Program-made: the position numbers and the translations under genes
Notes under the pieces: generated by a model
Seen by the model: the letters and a program-made list of their open reading frames with translations, nothing else
The model's database searches: none
Told to the model about the DNA's origin: nothing
In this document: positions 1 to 11,560 of the stretch, in pieces
How the letters are laid out: each line of letters begins with the position of its first letter
Position numbering within the stretch: position 1 is the stretch's first letter
Assembly: GCA_963576565.1 (NCBI GenBank)
Contig: OY755045.1
Coordinates: 10,353,977 to 10,417,976 of the forward strand
From: Aspidapion aeneum
Lineage: Eukaryota; Arthropoda; Insecta; Coleoptera; Brentidae
Direction: 5' to 3'
DNA: 64,000 nt

Positions 1-584
1 GTGAATTGTTTACAGCTACGAAATTAGGATTTAGCGCCGGCGCAGTTAGTTAAAAATCACTTTTAAGAATTTTTGCAGAGGAAAAAGTTGGGCGTTTCCA
101 AAAAATTTAAAATAGAGCTTCTTTAGCCATTGCTAGGAAGGAGCAATAATGTGATGTTAGCGTAAACTAAGTAAAAGATCATTGCCATTTGTTCTGCCAT
201 CCTTAACTTATTGGTTTCAAAGCAACAAGTTTACAGAAAAACGATATGATAATTTCAAAGATATAGAGAAACATATTAACTCTATTAATAACTGCAGGTG
301 TAACATTAATTACAGACATTTCAAAACAAAAAATAAAATTCAATAATGTTTTTGTCTCTATTTAATTGATTTGCATCATAAATACCATCATATAATAAAA
401 GTACCTACTACTTTTTTGTTCAAAAATAATACCATGTTATACAATTTTTTGCTAAAAATAAAATATTTTTTTAATGTTTTTTATTAGCCTTGTCAAGTGA
501 GTCGGACCATGAACCTATTACATTAATACATTTTTGAAACGACAGAGTGGAACTTTTATTCAAAATTGTGTAAAAACATATGAA
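1..584. other. No gene recognised
   Basis: This AT-rich stretch precedes the tandem duplication. I see no open frame with recognisable protein features and no clear inverted repeat. A few words (for example near 120-140) recall the ends of family A elements, but too weakly to call. Confidence 0.5.
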
Positions 585-747
585 AATAAATGGCGGGTCT
601 GATAGCTTCCATTAGCACATTCCAAGTGAACTCCACGCTATATTAGCCCTGAAAACAGTTTTTTGTAAATTTCTCAGAAACCAGGAGCTTTCGTTTGTAA
701 AAAAGATTTGGCTATAATACAAAATATTAAGAAGAATGAGTTCTACT

Positions 748-1461
748 TAGGGTATCCAAGTCCCGGGACCAAATATGTTTTCGGGACTTCGGGACCAAAT
801 GTCAGGTCCCGGGACTGGTCCCGAAACTAAAATAAAAGTAATTGAATTAATTTAACACAGAACAGAACACAGGTTTATTGATATTGGTAAATGGTTAACA
901 TAAAACAAATTGACAAACGTAGCCAATAAAAAGGTAAGTATAGGGAAACATTACTTTTGTCCAAAGTGAGATTTAAGTGCCACGAGTGCATTTAAGGACT
1001 CAATATTTAATCTTAAACGAAGCTTCTTACAAACATCGCCGGCCACTGAGAAAGCTCTCTCCGATTGGACGCTGGTAGGTGGTATAGTCAGTAAATGCTC
1101 ATAGCATAGCTGCAAATATTGTACTCGACAACCGCCATCCTCAAAAAGGACCATTTCTCGTTTTATTATTTTTGAAAATCGATCTGGTTTTACACTTGAT
1201 GACGTTTGTATGATTGCTCTTGTACTTGTTGAGGCAGTAGCAAATATTGCATTTTCAATAAATCCGTCTAACTTTTTTGCTATCCTTTCGCGTTTATTAA
1301 TTAGACGGCGGTGCGTCGCGCTTTTTATGCATGTGTCTGGTATAATTTAGCGGTTTCGGGACCAAGTTGAGGTCCCAGGACCTTTACTGAGTCCCGGGAC
1401 CACTTTTTTAGGAAAAGTCCCGGGACCGTCCCGGGACCAAGTCCCGGTACTGGATACCCTA
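748..1461 (-). mobile_element. hAT transposon remnant
   Basis: The element begins TAGGGTATCC and ends GGATACCCTA, and is flanked by an exact 8-bp duplication GTTCTACT (740-747 and 1462-1469), the hallmark of hAT insertion. Inside each end are many copies of the palindrome GTCCCGGGAC, which look like subterminal transposase-binding repeats. Only the last part of a transposase frame remains, on the minus strand. At 714 bp it is far too short to be autonomous. Confidence 0.85.
951..1154 (-). pseudogene. hAT transposase C-terminal dimerisation domain fragment
   Basis: The 67-codon frame contains LTIPPTSVQSERAFSVAG followed by a KLRLRL...LNALVALK segment. This is the typical hAT C-terminal dimerisation domain (the IPPTSVxSERxFS signature). 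The DDE-like catalytic part is missing. The frame lies inside the TIR-bounded element 748-1461. In the duplicate (12384-13062) about 35 bp of this coding stretch are deleted, so that copy is more decayed. Confidence 0.8.
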
Positions 1462-1959
1462 GTTCTACTATATTCCAAAACCCGCGTTAATGGATTTTGG
1501 CCAAAATCTAATCAGCTCGTTACAGTGTCAAACACTATTTTTCATGAAAGTCTCATGAAAATTGATCAAGCGGTTCCGGAGCTATCGTGGTCCGGACAGA
1601 CACACACACACACACACACACGAACAGCTGTCACGACGAGATTGCTACGATTATGCACCAAATATACCCAAATAACAAATTCTTGGCGTTATCTAATTTT
1701 TTTAAAATCAAAAACAAACCGAAAAATTACCGTAGTGTCAAGGCGAATTTTAAGAATATCTACACGGTTTTCATATCACCCTGTATAATAATAATTAATT
1801 TTATTTATTTAAATGCAGTCTTGTTCACTCAAACGGAGACAAAAATAATATGCGAAAAATATCATTTTTTTCTTAATTCGATTTGGTCGTTATAAACTAC
1901 GTACAGTCAGGAACTTTTTAAATTACCTTGCTAAAATCAATTTGAACAAAGTAATCAAA

Positions 1960-2477
1960 AATAAATGGATCCATGGCGGATCTGACACCTTCCTAGCTAG
2001 CCTGTTTTTACACTTCAAGTGAAGCCATGATAATTTATTAGCCTTGAAAACAGTTTTTTGTAAATATCTCAGAAACTAAACCTCCTACGAAGTTTTTCGT
2101 TATAACACGAATTATTGAGCAAAATATAGTCTACTATATTTCGAAAACAGTGTAGTGACATGATGCTCCGTTAAAAAGTTACCATTTTTTAAAGTTTTTA
2201 ATTGTCAAAAAACTTTCATTAGCATTAATGGATTTTGACCAAAATCTAATCAGCTCGTAAGAGTGTCAAACATTATTTTACCTAAAAATTTTATGAAAAT
2301 CGGTTCAGCGGTTTAGGAGCTATCGCCTTACGGACAGAAATAATATACACACACACAGATATTGCTAGGATAGGTCAAAATACATCCCAAATAACACATT
2401 TTTGACGTTCAAAAGATTTTTTTCGTCGAAAATAATACCTTCTCCGGCCATTGCTACGCGGGCTAGGAAGGTAAAAA
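1960..2477 (+). mobile_element. Family A non-autonomous element
   Basis: It starts near AAATGGATCCATGGCGGATC and CACCTTCCTAGCTAGCC and ends at GCTACGCGGGCTAGGAAGG, so its ends carry the complementary words CTTCCTAGC and GCTAGGAAGG. It holds the core TTTTATGAAAATCGGTTCAG, GCGGTTTAGGAGCTATCG, a short CACA run and ATATTGCTAGGATAGGTCAA. It has no coding capacity. The duplicate is at 13565-14106, and relatives lie at 23754-24255, 62385-63005 and 63353-63838. Confidence 0.7.
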
Positions 2478-2887
2478 TAGTGAACATAACGTGCCTGTGT
2501 ATCTTGTTGAACAAATTATTTTTTCTAATAAATAATACATTTTGACAAAATATCTTGATAATTTAAAAATTCCCTGACTGTAATCACTCGGCCAACTAAA
2601 TGGTTTTTATTTGACTTTTATGATTATTAAAATAAATATGTCATGATTAAGATGCATTTACCTTCCTCTTTTATTAGAGGTTGTAAATAATAATAATATT
2701 CATAGCGAATAGAATTTTGTTAGCTGCTGCTGGAAACAGGTATTCAACACAGTGTTTTTTTCCTTCTTCCTTAGCTTTTTTGACTTTTCCGTTTTCTTCA
2801 TTATATTCTAGATTAACTTTAGGTTGTAGCCTCTTATTACATGACAAAGTATATAAAATTGTTCTTTTTACAGTCAGTATTATTAAA

Positions 2888-3601
2888 TACTCTGCCAATA
2901 TATGGGCCCCTAAGCTCACACTAGGTACTATAGTTATAGTGTACGTGTGAGCTAATATAACTAAAAACTGAAATATATTTTATTCAACTCCAGACTAAAT
3001 TACCTTTTGTTTGATACCACACAAGCCATGTTTTGACTTAAACTCAAATTTTTGGAATCTACCCCCACCCTTAAAAAAAACAAAAACTAAAATATATTTT
3101 GTTAAACTCCGGACTCAATTACCTTTCGTTTGATATCACACACGCCATATTTTCACTTAAACTCTAAGTTTTGAAATATACCCCCACCCTTTTTTTAAAA
3201 TAAATTAAAATGTATTTTGTTTAACTCCAAACTCAATTACCTTTCGTTTGATATCACACACGCCATACTTTCACAAAAACTCTAATTTTTGAAATTTACC
3301 CCCACCCTTTTATTTGGTTTGTGTTAGGTGGATTTTGTTCATTTTTAAATGGGACCATCTCGACCCAAGACCCAGCCTAGGTACCAAATTTCATTAAAAT
3401 TGGCCAAGCGGTTTTTGAGTTATGCGCGTTGGTCGTTACAGACAGACATACAGGCAGACAGACGGCGCAACAAAAAAAGTTTCAAAATCATCTGAAACGC
3501 AAAGATATATAATTTTTTTTTAAATCGGAGCAACTTTTTTTTCTCGAAAAAATTAGGATCACCATAGCTCACACTACTATAGTATAGTATATGTGTGAGC
3601 T
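2888..3601 (+). mobile_element. Family B non-autonomous element (copy 1 only)
   Basis: It runs from TACTCTGCCAATATATGGGC to ATGTGTGAGCT. The second duplication copy has the empty site (ATTATTAAACAATAG at about 15456), which fixes the boundaries and suggests a two-base AA target duplication. Layout: a hairpin GCTCACAC...GTGTGAGC near the left end; about three units of roughly 100 bp each ending in TACCCCCACCC; a conserved core with CAAGCGGTTTTTGAGTTATG; a short CAGA tract; a CGGCGCAACAAAAAA segment; and a second GCTCACAC...GTGTGAGC hairpin at the right end. Confidence 0.8.
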
Positions 3602-3924
3602 AACAATAGTATAGTCCTTGCTGCAGAGAATTTTTTTTATTTTTTCAATGGAAAAAAAAATTATGCTTTTTTTTCAACGTGACAAAAAGGTAATACATAA
3701 TTTTGTGGGGAGAATCGCCGAAACATGTGAACTGGATTAAAGTTTTCAAATGCACAGCTTGTTCTTTTATAATTGGTACAGGCTCAGATTTATAAACAAT
3801 TTTTCGGAGTTGCTCTACTTTTGGTTCGGTTTGTTGTGGTTGTTCAAAACTTTACCAATAATAGTTATAGTCTCTTTGCTTTGAATCAAATATTTAATAG
3901 ATACTGTTTTTCTTTAGATAATAA

Positions 3925-4950
3925 AAATGAGTGGGAAAAATATACAGCCTTGAGGTACCCCTCTTAGTTATTGTACTTCCTCACGTGCATGTTCTTCAAT
4001 TATGACTCTACCTGTTTGATACAATTATGAGTTTTTTGTGTTAAATGTTATCCAAAGCCTTCTCGAATTCCACGAAGCAGATATATACGTCTTGGTTGAT
4101 ATCAAGGCATCTTCCTCTTTATAGTCATTCGAAATCTCAATGGACACTGCTTTTGTGTAGATAATCACTCAGTCTTAATAGAAACTGTTTTTCTGTACAT
4201 ATTAAAAATAAGTGGGAAAATATACAGCCTTGAGGAACTCCTCTTAGTTTTTCTACTTTCTCAGATGCATGTTCTTTATTTTCACTCTACTTGTTTGATA
4301 TCAACATAAACTAATAATATAAGTTTATGATATCAATAAAGATTTATTATAATTTTATATCCATGCTTTGTTGGTAAATTTAAGTGTCATAATGATTCTT
4401 TTGTGTTAAATGTTATCAAAAGTCTTCTCGAATTCCACGAAGTAGACATATACGGCTTGTTTGATATCAAGACATCTTTCTCTTTGTAGTCATTCAAAGC
4501 CTCAATAGAGACTGCTTTCAATAAAGATTTATTATAATTTTATATTCAAGCTTTGTTCGTATATTTGGGTGTCATTATGAGTTTTTGTGTTAAATGTTAT
4601 CAAAAGCCTTGGTTGATATCAAGACATCTTCCTCTTTGTATTCAAAGCACCAATAGCGACTGTATCTCTGCAGATATTAAAAAGGAGTAGGAAAAATATA
4701 CAGCCTTGATGGACTACCCTTAGTTGTTCTTCTTCAGATGTTCTTTAATTTTCACTCTACCTGTTTGATACTAATAAAGATTTATTATAATTTTGTTGAT
4801 ATATTTGAGTGTCATGAGTTTTTCGTGTTAAATGTTATCAAACGCTACCTCGAATTCCACGAAGCAGACATGTACGTCTTGATCTTTGAGTTTGAACGTT
4901 TACACCAAACAAAGGTTCTTTGGTGGCAATGTCATTTCTGAACCCTACCT
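3925..4950 (-). repeat. Tandem array derived from a LINE reverse-transcriptase segment
   Basis: A block of roughly 200-250 bp is repeated about four to five times with deletions. On the minus strand the repeated word reads DVYVCFVEFEKAFDNI, which is reverse-transcriptase motif A (F-D-x-x-x-A-F-D). The partner block reads PQGCI, like motif B of the same enzyme family. All units are broken by stops and partial deletions. The array recurs at about 15725-16760 in the second duplication copy. Confidence 0.7.
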
Positions 4951-5446
4951 GATGTCATTTATTTCCGCGTCTAATTTTGCAAATATCATGTTGTAATCTA
5001 CATTTTAAATTATGCTAAATACAACTGGGTCACTCTATGTAAGGGCATCGAAGAAATAACTGGTTTTTTCGATGGTAAGGGTCAGACATAGAAAGAAAGA
5101 GTGCCCTTTACAAGCACGTGTCAAGTATGTAATACTTGAAGCAAGACGACCTTCATTGCACATACTACAACCAGACTTTACTTTCTTTTCATTATCCTAA
5201 TTTCAGGAAATGACAGAACTAGTCTGACGACAAAAAATTGAACCAAGCTTAAATTAGAGACTTTATGAAAAGACTCGATACGCCTTCGTAAGTCTTGGAA
5301 TGAGCAATTAGTTTATATGCACATGTGTATTGTGTGTAACCGAATAGGCCAGTCCAACAAGCAAAATACGAGGTATGCCAATTTCATACCGAAACTTCTT
5401 TTTTAACTACTGTAGTAAAAACTTCATTCAGTATATCGAGCTCCTT

Positions 5447-5570
5447 TGGTGGAGCTGGAACCGAGTGCAGAACGGAGTCAATAACTGTGTCTGGGAAGGA
5501 CACGAAAAGATGGTGGGCTGTTAATAGGTGTGTCCAAGATCTAACTTTCTGCAGGAATAAATCATATTTT
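5447..5570 (+). pseudogene. R1/Jockey-type LINE RNase H remnant (deleted form)
   Basis: The frame WSWNRVQNGVNNCVWEGHEK and its neighbours correspond to the end of the longer remnant at 17264-17640 in the second copy. Copy 1 has lost about 265 bp between TCCTTTGGT and GGAGCTGGAACCG. The word TTGG at both deletion edges suggests microhomology. No function remains. Confidence 0.5.
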
Positions 5571-6294
5571 AGCTCACACATATACTATACTATAGTGATG
5601 GTGATCCTAATTTTTTCGAGAAAAAAAAAGTTGCTCCGATTTCAAAAATTTTTATGTATCTTTGCGTTTCAGATGATTTTTAAACTTTTTTGTTGCGCCG
5701 TTTGTCTGTCTGTCTGTCTGTATGTCTGTCTGTCTGTCTGTCTGTAACGACCAACGCGCATAACTCAAAAACCGCTTGGCCGATTTTAATGAAATTTGGT
5801 ACCTAGGCTGGGTTTTGGGCCGAGATGGTCCCATTTAAAAATGAACAAAATCCACCGAGCACAAACCAAATAAAAGGGTGGGGGTAGATTTCAAAAATTA
5901 GAGTTTATGGGAAAATATGGCGTGTGTGACATCAAACGAAAGGTAATTGAGTCTGGAGTTCAACAAAATACATTTTAATTTATTTTTAAAAAAGGGTGGG
6001 GTATATTTCAAAAATTAGAGTTTAAGTGAAAATATGGCGTGTGTGATATCAAACGAAAGGTAATTGAGTCGGGAGTTTAACAAAATACATTTTAGTTTTT
6101 GTTTTTTTTAAGGGTGGGGGTAGATTTCAGAAATTTGAGTTTAAGTCAAAACATGGCTTGTGTGGTATCAAACAAAAGGTAATTTAGTCCGGAGTTGAAT
6201 AAAATATATTTTAGTTTTTAGTTATATTAGCTCACACGTACACTATAACTATAGTACCTAGTGTGAGCTTAGGGGCCCATATATTGGCAGAGTA
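5571..6294 (-). mobile_element. Family B non-autonomous element
   Basis: Read on the minus strand it starts TACTCTGCC (at 6294) and ends GAGCT (at 5571). It has the same two GCTCACAC/GTGTGAGC hairpins, repeated CCCCCACCC-ended units, conserved core and CAGA tract as the other copies. The flanks are A-rich on both sides (AAAA), as for the other family B insertions. The duplicate is at 17652-18376. Confidence 0.8.
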
Positions 6295-6567
6295 TTTTTT
6301 ATGGTAGGGACTTTTTAATAAGGATATACTGCCCTAATAATTAGCGACTGATTACTGATTGTAGAACGCAAAATTAAAACCCACCGCGGTTATTTTTTTA
6401 CAGTCCGGCGGTCACCTATACATGTGCCGGCATTTTAAATTGATATGACTACAAAATATCTGGTAAACCACACTCTTCAGAATTAGCTGAAATGATTACT
6501 TTTTTTTAGCTATTAATAACCAAAATTTTTAAGTTAAATTTAAAACCCTTTTAAAGAATTAGCAAAT

Positions 6568-7400
6568 ATGACTAGTACTGCAACTTGCAACGTCACATAT
6601 TGTTCACTTGCAATATCCCAAAACCAGAAAAAACCAATCATAGGAAGACACGAAATTATTCAATTTCATCAATTTATTACTAACATAAAAGAAAAATCAC
6701 TGGAATGGGGAAAATTTGGTTCCACAGTCTTTGTAGATGCAACACATGGTAAAGTGTGGCATAAAGGCCTTAGTGATAAACTAAATCTATTTCTGCCAAA
6801 ATAATAATCTGATATTTTGGAATCATACATATCTGATAGACATTTCAGAAAAAACAATAAGATTCATACTCAATTTTAAGAAAAATCAAATCAGGCGTAC
6901 CACAGGGTAGCGTACTAAGCCCTTATTAATAGGTATAATTCACTTGCGATATCCATAAGTCAGAAAAGTGACACGTAGCATCTTTTGCCGATGATACTGG
7001 TTTATTGGCGGTGGAAAAATATATTGACGACCTAATAGAACAACTTCAGGACGCAGTCAGCCAATTAGACCAAAAATAACGAATAACATTAAATAAAACC
7101 AAATCAATTCATGTTGATTTTACAAATCAAAATGTTGATTACATATTAGCCCCACATAACAACATTCCCCAAATCAAGCAAAATATGTCGATATGACACT
7201 TGAGGCCTAATAGGAATGGAAAGCACGTAATAATAAAAAGAAGAATGTACAAGCTAATTGAAAGAAGAAATAAAAATTGAATTGAAAGAAATTCCAGTTT
7301 AAGAATTCATAAGTAATTACTGCTTTATAGACAAATACGGAAACCTGTATGAACTTATTATATCCAACTTTGGGGTTTCGCTATAGTTGTACTGACATTT
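6568..7400 (+). pseudogene. Jockey-like LINE reverse-transcriptase remnant
   Basis: The first frame (6568-6804) reads VFVDATHGKVWHKGLSDKLN, matching the reverse-transcriptase motif A region of Jockey-type LINEs. Later pieces in shifting frames read GVPQGSVLSP-like, FADDTGLLAVEKYIDDL-like and ITLNKTKSIHVDFTNQ. Several stops and frameshifts are present. It is a dead fragment without its endonuclease domain. Its duplicate at 18649-19480 has a handful of substitutions. Confidence 0.75.
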
Positions 7401-7679
7401 TAGAATAAAGTTCGATTGAGCTTCTGGATAAAACTGAGCTAGTTTAAACACAGTAAAGCCGTTTGGGCTAGGAAACTAAATGCACAATAAAATTGTAATT
7501 TACTGTTGAAGTACAGCGAAGACAACGGTAAAACTGTGAAAATATTGTAATATGTGATTTTTTGAAAATCTAGTCTGTGCAGGCATAAGATTGCATGTAG
7601 AATAGTCTAAAATTGAAGTTGGTACTTGAGGTTGAGTTTAAATTGTGTAAAACTGCAGAAATCTTTCATTCTTCTCTGT

Positions 7680-8345
7680 CTGTCGCCATGTGTTCATCCA
7701 TCTAGCTTCTGCATGTCTCTTCAAATCGACCGCCCATCTCATTTACTTCTTTTAGTTTCCCAAGGTCTCCAGTTTACAACACACGATCTTCTTTCTGGCT
7801 GATATTATGACCGGCAAATTTCCATTTTAATTTTGCTACTTCTCTTACTTTTGTTTTATTTCTTATTCATTCATTCCTTTTTCTATTTGTTAGCTTTACA
7901 TGTAAAATTTGTCTTTTGTGATCTTTGGGCTTTTGTTACCTTATCCATGTTTGATTTTGTAAGTGTCCAGGTCTGGGATCCATCGGTAAGTACAGGAAGG
8001 ATACATTGGTTATACACGTTCGTTTTGAGGTACTGACGATATTTTTTTTATTTTTTAATATGTAGCTTAATTTACCGAATGCTGCCCAGGCCAATTTTAC
8101 TAGTCTCTTGATTTCAGCCGTTTGGTTTTCTATTTTCTCTTGGTTTATTCTGTTCGTAATATCCTCATCTGTGTTTGTTATGACTTTAGTTTTAGTACAA
8201 TTCATACTCAAGCCTATGTTTTTAGCTGCTGTATCCAGTTCCTCCAACATTTTTATCAGTTCTTCTTTCTTTATCTGTTATTAAGGCAATATCATCAGCA
8301 TATCTTAGGTGGTTCAAGTATTGTCCGTTTTCTTTGATGCCAGTA
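7680..8345 (-). pseudogene. LINE (RTE-like) 3' end remnant
   Basis: On the minus strand the pieces read YLNHLRYADDIALI (the YADD catalytic box of a reverse transcriptase), then MLEELDTAAKNIGLSMNCTK, TKVITNTDEDITNRINQEKI and EIKRLVKLAWAAFGKLSYIL. They continue into a GKFAGHN-type tail near 7820. It is the same family as 29530-30899 plus 31775-32072 and the short piece at 37770-38010. Frameshifts and stops make it nonfunctional. The duplicate is at 19761-20426. Confidence 0.7.
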
Positions 8346-8856
8346 ATACTCTCCCAAATAATAAATGAAAAACGGTTCTGTCAACGTCAACTTGACAAAT
8401 AATTAAAAACGGGCAGCAGTTAAATGTCCACTAGCTGACACTTTCATCTCGTGTGTAAATGGCTTAGAACATTGAACTACTAGAAGCAGCATAACCTTAA
8501 ACCATAGGCAGGTTTCTTTGAGTAAATGATCTCCAGACATTGTTGTCAAGTCAATTTGAAAACATTCCTAAACCTTTAATGATACAAACATTTCTTTGTA
8601 AATCTTAAAAACAGTACAAAACCATAATACAGCATTAAACCAGAGAATACTTTTCTATATTAAAAATGATTCAACATTCTATTGTAGCAAGTATATTATT
8701 TTTTGAATCTCAATAGTAATAATACAAAATCGTACAGGTATAATACATTTAAAACAATGTGGCAGCTTAAGAACCGGCTGTTTGTTTAGATAACAATGCT
8801 AAAAATATTTAACTACGCCTATGTTTTGTTTACAGATAAATAAGCTGTTTACTTAC

Positions 8857-8921
8857 TTGTAAAAGGACCGTTTATTTCCTATGGCATAGAATGTTTTACA
8901 CACCTCGCACTTTTTTACCAT
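8857..8921 (-). CDS. Candidate first coding exon of a THAP-type zinc-finger gene
   Basis: Starting at the ATG at 8921 the frame reads MVKKCEVCKTFYAIGNKRSFYK and stops at a good 5' splice site (TACAA|GTAAGT, donor at 8856). THAP domains begin at the protein's first residues with a C-x2-4-C pair followed by a G-x-S-F-x-x-F motif, and this fits that opening: Cys5, Cys8, then RSFYK. The stretch upstream (8922-9080) is richer in GC than its surroundings, as expected for a 5' UTR or promoter. I did not find the following exons in this window. The second copy is at 20938-21002. Family assignment rests on only 22 residues. Confidence 0.4.
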
Positions 8922-10010
8922 ATTGACTTTAACGCAAAAAAACACTAAAAAATCACAAAATCACAGGCTTTTTAGCACGGATCACCTTTTAGTCCACAAC
9001 GATTCAAAATACAATGACGGCCATCAACAATAAGTGACAGTACGTCATCGACCACGCCGTTGTTGGCGAGGTTGCCGCGCTGTTAATTTTTTCGAACGTT
9101 TAAAGAAGACAATTATTATTAATTAACGTAATTTGACAAAAGTAAAAATATTTTATTGTATTTATCTTGGTGAAACTAGTCAGATAGGCTTTTACATTTT
9201 ATTTTGAATGAAAATAATGTTAATTTTTAAAGAAAATTCCGTTTATGTAATTATGCCTTTTTAGTTATCTTATCACATTATGTAAACGTGGCAATTTGGG
9301 TTATTTTCCCCCTGGCCCCCTTGTAAATATTAGCTACGGGGTTTAATGTTCGTAGTAGTAGTAAATGGTATAGTAGAGGTTAATAGATATGTCGCAGTCA
9401 TCGACGACTCGACTAAAACTTCACCGTCCATGCTTTTGAAGCTTATAGAATAAATAATAATAATAGTAGCAATCGACAATTCGGTATGGAACAATGCGGT
9501 AAACTTGCGTGTTTTTGTTATAAAAAAAGTGCTTAATGCAACAGTGATAACAAGTGCATGTTTAGTTTAAAAATAAAAAAGGACATCTTTTTCAGGAAGT
9601 TTATTGTTATGTTATATGCTGCAACAGTGTAATTTTAGAATTTTAATGATTAAATCCAACCCAAAAAATTTGCACTAAATCTATTTGTTCATAACTTTTT
9701 AATTATTTTATTATTTTTTTTTAATTACCAAATTACGACATGGTTTTTTTTTAAGATAGCGGGCCAGTTCAAAACTCAATTTTATTTACCCTCGTTATAT
9801 GTTATGGTCATAAGGACTTTAAATTATCGGTTAAGTACTTTAGAGATACCGAGAATTAAACGAAAGGGACATTTTAACCCGAATATCAGGGTTGGTTTAT
9901 ATATTAAAAAGTAATCTTAAGTCTAATAAACAGCGCTTTTAAGAAATGGAAAAAAATCTTCATTAAAAATAAAAATCTTGGAATTTTTTCACGTGCATGA
10001 GGTAGTAAAA
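8922..10010. other. Possible promoter/5' UTR, then no recognised gene
   Basis: 8922-9080 contains GC-richer, low-repeat sequence, including a CRE-like TACGTCA at 9032, just upstream of the candidate THAP exon. The remainder to 10010 is AT-rich without recognisable coding or TE signals. The same sequence is at 21003-22091 in copy 2. Confidence 0.35.
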
Positions 10011-10751
10011 TACTCTGCCAATCTATGGGCACCTAAGCTCACACTAGGTACTATAGTTATAGTGTACGTGAAAGCTAATATAACTAAAAACTGAAGTATA
10101 TTTTATTGAACTCCAGACTCAATTACCTTTCGTTTGATACCACACACGCCATGTTTTGACTTAAACTCCAATTTTTCAAATCTACCCCCACCCTTTTTTT
10201 TAAACTAAAATGTATTTTGGTTAACTGCAGACTCAATTACCTTGCGTTTGATATCACACACGCCATATTTCCCCTTAAACACTAATTTTTTTAATTTACC
10301 CCCATCCTTTTCTTTTAAATTATTAAAAATGTATTTAGTTGAACTCCAGACTCAATTACCTTTTGTTTGATATCACACACGCCATATTTTTACATAAACT
10401 TTTTGAAATCTAGCCCCACCCTTTTATTTGGCTTGTGTTTGGTGGATTTTGTTCATTTTTAAATGGGACCATCTTGTCCCAAAACCCAGCCTGGGTACCA
10501 AATTTCATTAAAATTGGGCAAGCTGTTTTTGAGTTATGCGCGTTGGTCGTTACTGACAGACATACAGACATACAGACATACAGACATACAGACAGACAGA
10601 TAGACAGACAGACGGCGCAACAAAAAAGTTTGAAAATTATCTGAAACGCAAAGATATATAAAAATTTTTGAAATCGGAGCAACTTTTTTTTTCTCGAAAA
10701 AATTAGAATCACCATAGCTCACACTACTATAGTATAGTAGTAGTGTGAGCT
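10011..10751 (+). mobile_element. Family B non-autonomous element
   Basis: It starts TACTCTGCCAATC and ends AGTGTGAGCT, flanked by AAA on both sides. It has three CCCC-A-CCC-ended units, the conserved core and a mixed CAGA/CATA microsatellite (10555-10610). The duplicate at 22092-22836 differs by a four-base microsatellite unit. Confidence 0.8.
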
Positions 10752-11249
10752 AAAAATTATATTGTTTCCTAAAACATATCTAAAAGGCCGTAATATTTAA
10801 AGAAAATACTCTGCCAAAATATGCTACGTGTGAGCTAATATAACTTAAAACTGAAATATATTTTATTCAACTCCAGACTAAATTACCTTTTGTTTGATAC
10901 CACACAAGCCATGTTTTGACTTAAACTTAAATTTTTGAAATCTACCCCCACCCTTAAAAAAACAAACACTAAAATGTATTTTGTTAAACTCCCGACTCAA
11001 TTACCTTTCGTTTAACCCTAATTTTTAAAATATATTTTGTTTAACTGCAGACTCAATGAACGTTTCGTTTGATATCACACACGCCATATTTTCACATAAA
11101 CTCTAATTTTTGAAATCTACCCCCACCCTTTTATTTGGTTTGTGTTCGGTGGATTTTGTTCATTTTTAAATGGGACCATCTCGACCCAAGACCCAGCCTA
11201 GGTACCAAATTTCATTAAAAGCGGTTTTTGAGTTATGCGCGTTGGTCGT

Positions 11250-11432
<183 letters not shown>

Positions 11433-11560
11433 GGCGCAACAAAAAAGTTTCAAAATCATCCGAAACGCAAAGATATACAAAAAATTTTGAAATCGGAGCA
11501 ACTTTTTTTTTCTCGAAAAAATTAGGATCACCAAAGCTCACACTACTATAGTATAGTATA

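Larger units (their letters stand above)
585..1715 (+). mobile_element. Family A-like non-autonomous element, split by hAT
   Basis: The two halves (585-747 and 1462-about 1715) match the family A layout: a start with GCGGGTCTGATAGCTTCC, a segment on C/GTTTTCTCAGAAAC, then CAAAATCTAATCAGCTCGTTA, a core with AAGCGGTTCCGGAGCTATCG, a CACA-rich microsatellite, and a tail with GATTGCTACGATTATG. A hAT remnant with an 8-bp target duplication interrupts it. The outer right edge is approximate. The duplicate lies at 12221 to about 13340. Confidence 0.6.
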
